NCBI GenBank assembly: GCA_964427955.1
Contig: CAYRWY010000392.1
Coordinates: 1-5,678 of the forward strand
Length of the DNA stretch: 5,678 nucleotides
Direction of reading: 5' to 3'
Source: JACRBK01 sp964427955
GTDB taxonomy: Bacteria; Chloroflexota; Anaerolineae; Aggregatilineales; Aggregatilineaceae
The translations under genes and the position numbers were made by a program. Under the pieces are notes generated by a model. The model saw only the letters and a list, made by a program, of their open reading frames with translations. It made no database searches and was not told where the DNA came from. The first letter of the stretch is position 1. Each line of letters starts with the position of its first letter. This document shows, piece by piece, positions 4,489 through 5,678 of this stretch.

Positions 4489-5449
4489 GCACACGCAGCG
4501 CCCGGTAGGTGACCCAGGGGTTGGGCTGCTTCTTGGCACCCCACTCGACCCAGGTTTTGCCCGTGTAGTCGTAGTCCAGCGCCCAGCGGCCCTGCGCATC
4601 CTGTTTGTCGCGGATGATCGCCAGCGTCTTTGCCAGCCGGGGATCGTGCCCATAGCCCAGCCCGACCAGCGCCTCGGCCAGTTGCAGCACGTCGGTGACG
4701 TAGAACACCGGAAAGCCGAACTTCCACCAGTTGCCGCTGGGCTTGTCGTTCCACCCGCAGGGATAGGCGGCGGTAGCCGGATCGACGCTGAACAGGAAGT
4801 CCACCCCCTGCTGAATGGCGCGCTCGATGGCCGGGGTGCGGCGTTCGGCGGGCCATTTGCTGAAGGCCAGCATCACCTTGACCGCGCCCCAGGCGCAGGG
4901 TAGTTTGTTGTTCGAGCCACAGGCAAACACCGGGCCGCACTTCCCGGCGTAATAGCGCACCTCTGCCTGCCGATCACCGACCGGGGCGATCCCCTCGCCG
5001 GTCACGCTGCGCGCCATCCACTCGTAAGCCGCGTCCAGGCGGGGATCGTCGATCCCCAGATCGACCAGCGCCGCGCACAGGTTGCCTTGCAGGCAGTCCG
5101 CCGTGCCGGACGGTACGCCGGACGTCGTAAACTGTCCCCCTGCGGCCAGCGCGTGATCCAGCACGTAGGCGCACGCCCGCGCGATGCGCTCGTCCAGCGC
5201 CGCCGACGCGCCCACCTGCGCCAGCATGAGGATCGCCCAGACCGTCGAGCGATATTTGGGGTTGTAGCCCGGACCCGGTTCGACCCAATAGCCGGACTCG
5301 TCCATCGCGGCCAGCAGGGTCGGGATCGGTCCTGCGGCGTAGGCAGCTCGCCGTGCCGCCTGCACGTCCGGATCGTCTACCAGATCGCGCAGCGCCAGGT
5401 AGCGCACGCCGGGTGTTTCAGAGTCGAGCAGCCAGGCTAAGGCCGTCAT
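4469..5449 (-). CDS. Alpha/alpha-toroid (prenyltransferase / squalene-cyclase-like fold) protein
   Basis: The 326-residue cytoplasmic protein has no signal peptide. It is built of helical repeats of the squalene-cyclase/prenyltransferase fold: WLLDSETPGVRYLALRDL (6-23), NPKYRSTVWAILMLAQVG (63-80), DPRLDAAYEWMA (135-146), PCAWGAVKVMLAFSK (184-198), FGFPVFYVTDVLQLAEALV (244-262) and a QW-like C-terminal unit, DAQGRWALDYDYTGKTW (284-300). The final WVTYRALRVLK is typical of the group. A central stretch has C171, C177 and C185 in a CGPxFxC...PCAWG arrangement, with further Cys at 93, 119, 125 and 231. The class II cyclase DXDD acid motif is absent, so terpene cyclisation should not be assumed. 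From memory, homologues are often carried in databases as 'nitrogen fixation protein NifH', which is misleading: there is no P-loop here. ATG 5449 is preferred over an in-frame GTG at 5464 because of the ribosome binding site between them. The gene is transcribed towards the membrane protein gene and overlaps its end. Confidence 0.87.
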   Translation of the reverse strand: MTALAWLLDSETPGVRYLALRDLVDDPDVQAARRAAYAAGPIPTLLAAMDESGYWVEPGPGYNPKYRSTVWAILMLAQVGASAALDERIARACAYVLDHALAAGGQFTTSGVPSGTADCLQGNLCAALVDLGIDDPRLDAAYEWMARSVTGEGIAPVGDRQAEVRYYAGKCGPVFACGSNNKLPCAWGAVKVMLAFSKWPAERRTPAIERAIQQGVDFLFSVDPATAAYPCGWNDKPSGNWWKFGFPVFYVTDVLQLAEALVGLGYGHDPRLAKTLAIIRDKQDAQGRWALDYDYTGKTWVEWGAKKQPNPWVTYRALRVLKTAAE

Positions 5450-5457
5450 GATCCTCA

Positions 5458-5462
5458 CCTCC
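5458..5462 (-). promoter_or_regulatory. Ribosome binding site for the toroid protein gene
   Basis: On the minus strand GGAGG lies 8 nt before ATG 5449, followed by TGAGGATC. It decides for ATG 5449 and against the GTG at 5464, which would place this site inside the coding region. Confidence 0.75.
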
Positions 5463-5488
5463 ACAAGTTAATCCGACCGGTTGATAAA

Positions 5489-5528
5489 CCCCTCACCCCG
5501 ACCCCCTCTCCACCCGGTGGCGAGGGGG
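5489..5528. repeat. Hairpin repeat unit with CCTCACCCC head
   Basis: CCCCTCACCCC (5489-5499) is followed by a stem of CCCCCTC and CCAC (5502-5508 and 5510-5513) with GTGG and GAGGGGG (5517-5520 and 5522-5528), interrupted by one opposed T/C mismatch. It is the same family as the units at 2440-2557 and 2763-2804. It sits 40 nt upstream of the minus-strand toroid gene start, in its leader or promoter region. Confidence 0.7.
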
Positions 5529-5550
5529 AACGGCGCGGCGGAAACGTCGG

Positions 5551-5669
5551 GGTAGGGGCGTTGCTTGCTCTGCCCAATAGGGGTCAACTTAAGCGCCTGA
5601 CATCCTGTTGTAGGGAAAAAACCGGCCTCACCCCTAACCCCTCTCCATCCGTTTTTTGATGGAGAGGGG
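5551..5669. repeat. Composite interspersed repeat: GTAGGGGC core, CCCAATAGGGGTCAACTTA core and terminal hairpin
   Basis: GTAGGGGC at 5552-5559 is followed by a region collinear with the methyltransferase 3' end (5555-5637 against 2373-2454). It includes CCCAATAGGGGTCAACTTA (5573-5591) and TAGGGAAAAAACC (5611-5623). The head GGCCTCACCCCTAA (5624-5637) leads into a perfect 12-bp hairpin, CCCCTCTCCATC (5638-5649) with GATGGAGAGGGG (5658-5669), around a T-rich loop. The copy may continue past the right edge of the window. No gene is seen between 5450 and the right edge. Confidence 0.72.
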
Positions 5670-5678
5670 CATCAGAGC

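Noticed and set aside
4401..4940. Overlapping plus- and minus-strand frames across the convergent gene junction
   Set aside because: These are alternative frames of the membrane and toroid genes. They have no ribosome binding site and no domain.
4469..5449. Nitrogenase iron protein NifH or a true squalene-hopene cyclase
   Set aside because: There is no P-loop or nitrogenase cysteine pattern, and no DXDD cyclase motif. Length and repeats fit only a generic toroid fold.

Overview
This is a GC-rich window with five genes and three intergenic regions packed with repeats. The gene content and the style of intergenic repeat (palindromes built on GTAGGGGC, and hairpin units beginning CCTCACCCCTAA) suggest an environmental Chloroflexota bacterium, probably Anaerolineae-like. 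That placement is an inference from pattern memory. No rRNA, tRNA, CRISPR array, transposase or phage gene is visible.

Layout from left to right. The 3' end of a gene for an extracytoplasmic beta-sandwich protein stops at 266. A palindromic MITE-like repeat fills 279-456 and ends in a heptanucleotide array. Next come a secreted protein of unknown function (494-1732) and, 5 nt later, a class I SAM-dependent methyltransferase (1738-2418), which look like one operon. The gap 2419-2874 (456 nt) holds no credible gene. It contains three hairpin or palindrome repeat units and then a second heptanucleotide array. A zinc-lobe quinone oxidoreductase-like dehydrogenase (2875-3909) follows, with a four-helix membrane protein (3910-4488) starting at TTG directly after its stop codon. 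On the minus strand a cytoplasmic alpha/alpha-toroid (squalene-cyclase-like fold) protein spans 5449-4469; its 3' end overlaps the membrane protein gene tail-to-tail by 20 bp. The right end (5450-5678) again consists of repeat units.

The genes do not form a recognisable pathway, and I see no convincing new defence, biosynthetic or signalling system. The most notable content is the repeats. One repeat copy runs into the methyltransferase gene and appears to encode its last 14-15 residues and its stop codon. The hairpin units differ from copy to copy at the stem tips, yet both sides of each stem change together. Two four-unit heptamer arrays of consensus NNACTRA lie just upstream of start codons. 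All alignments and identities given here were made by hand.
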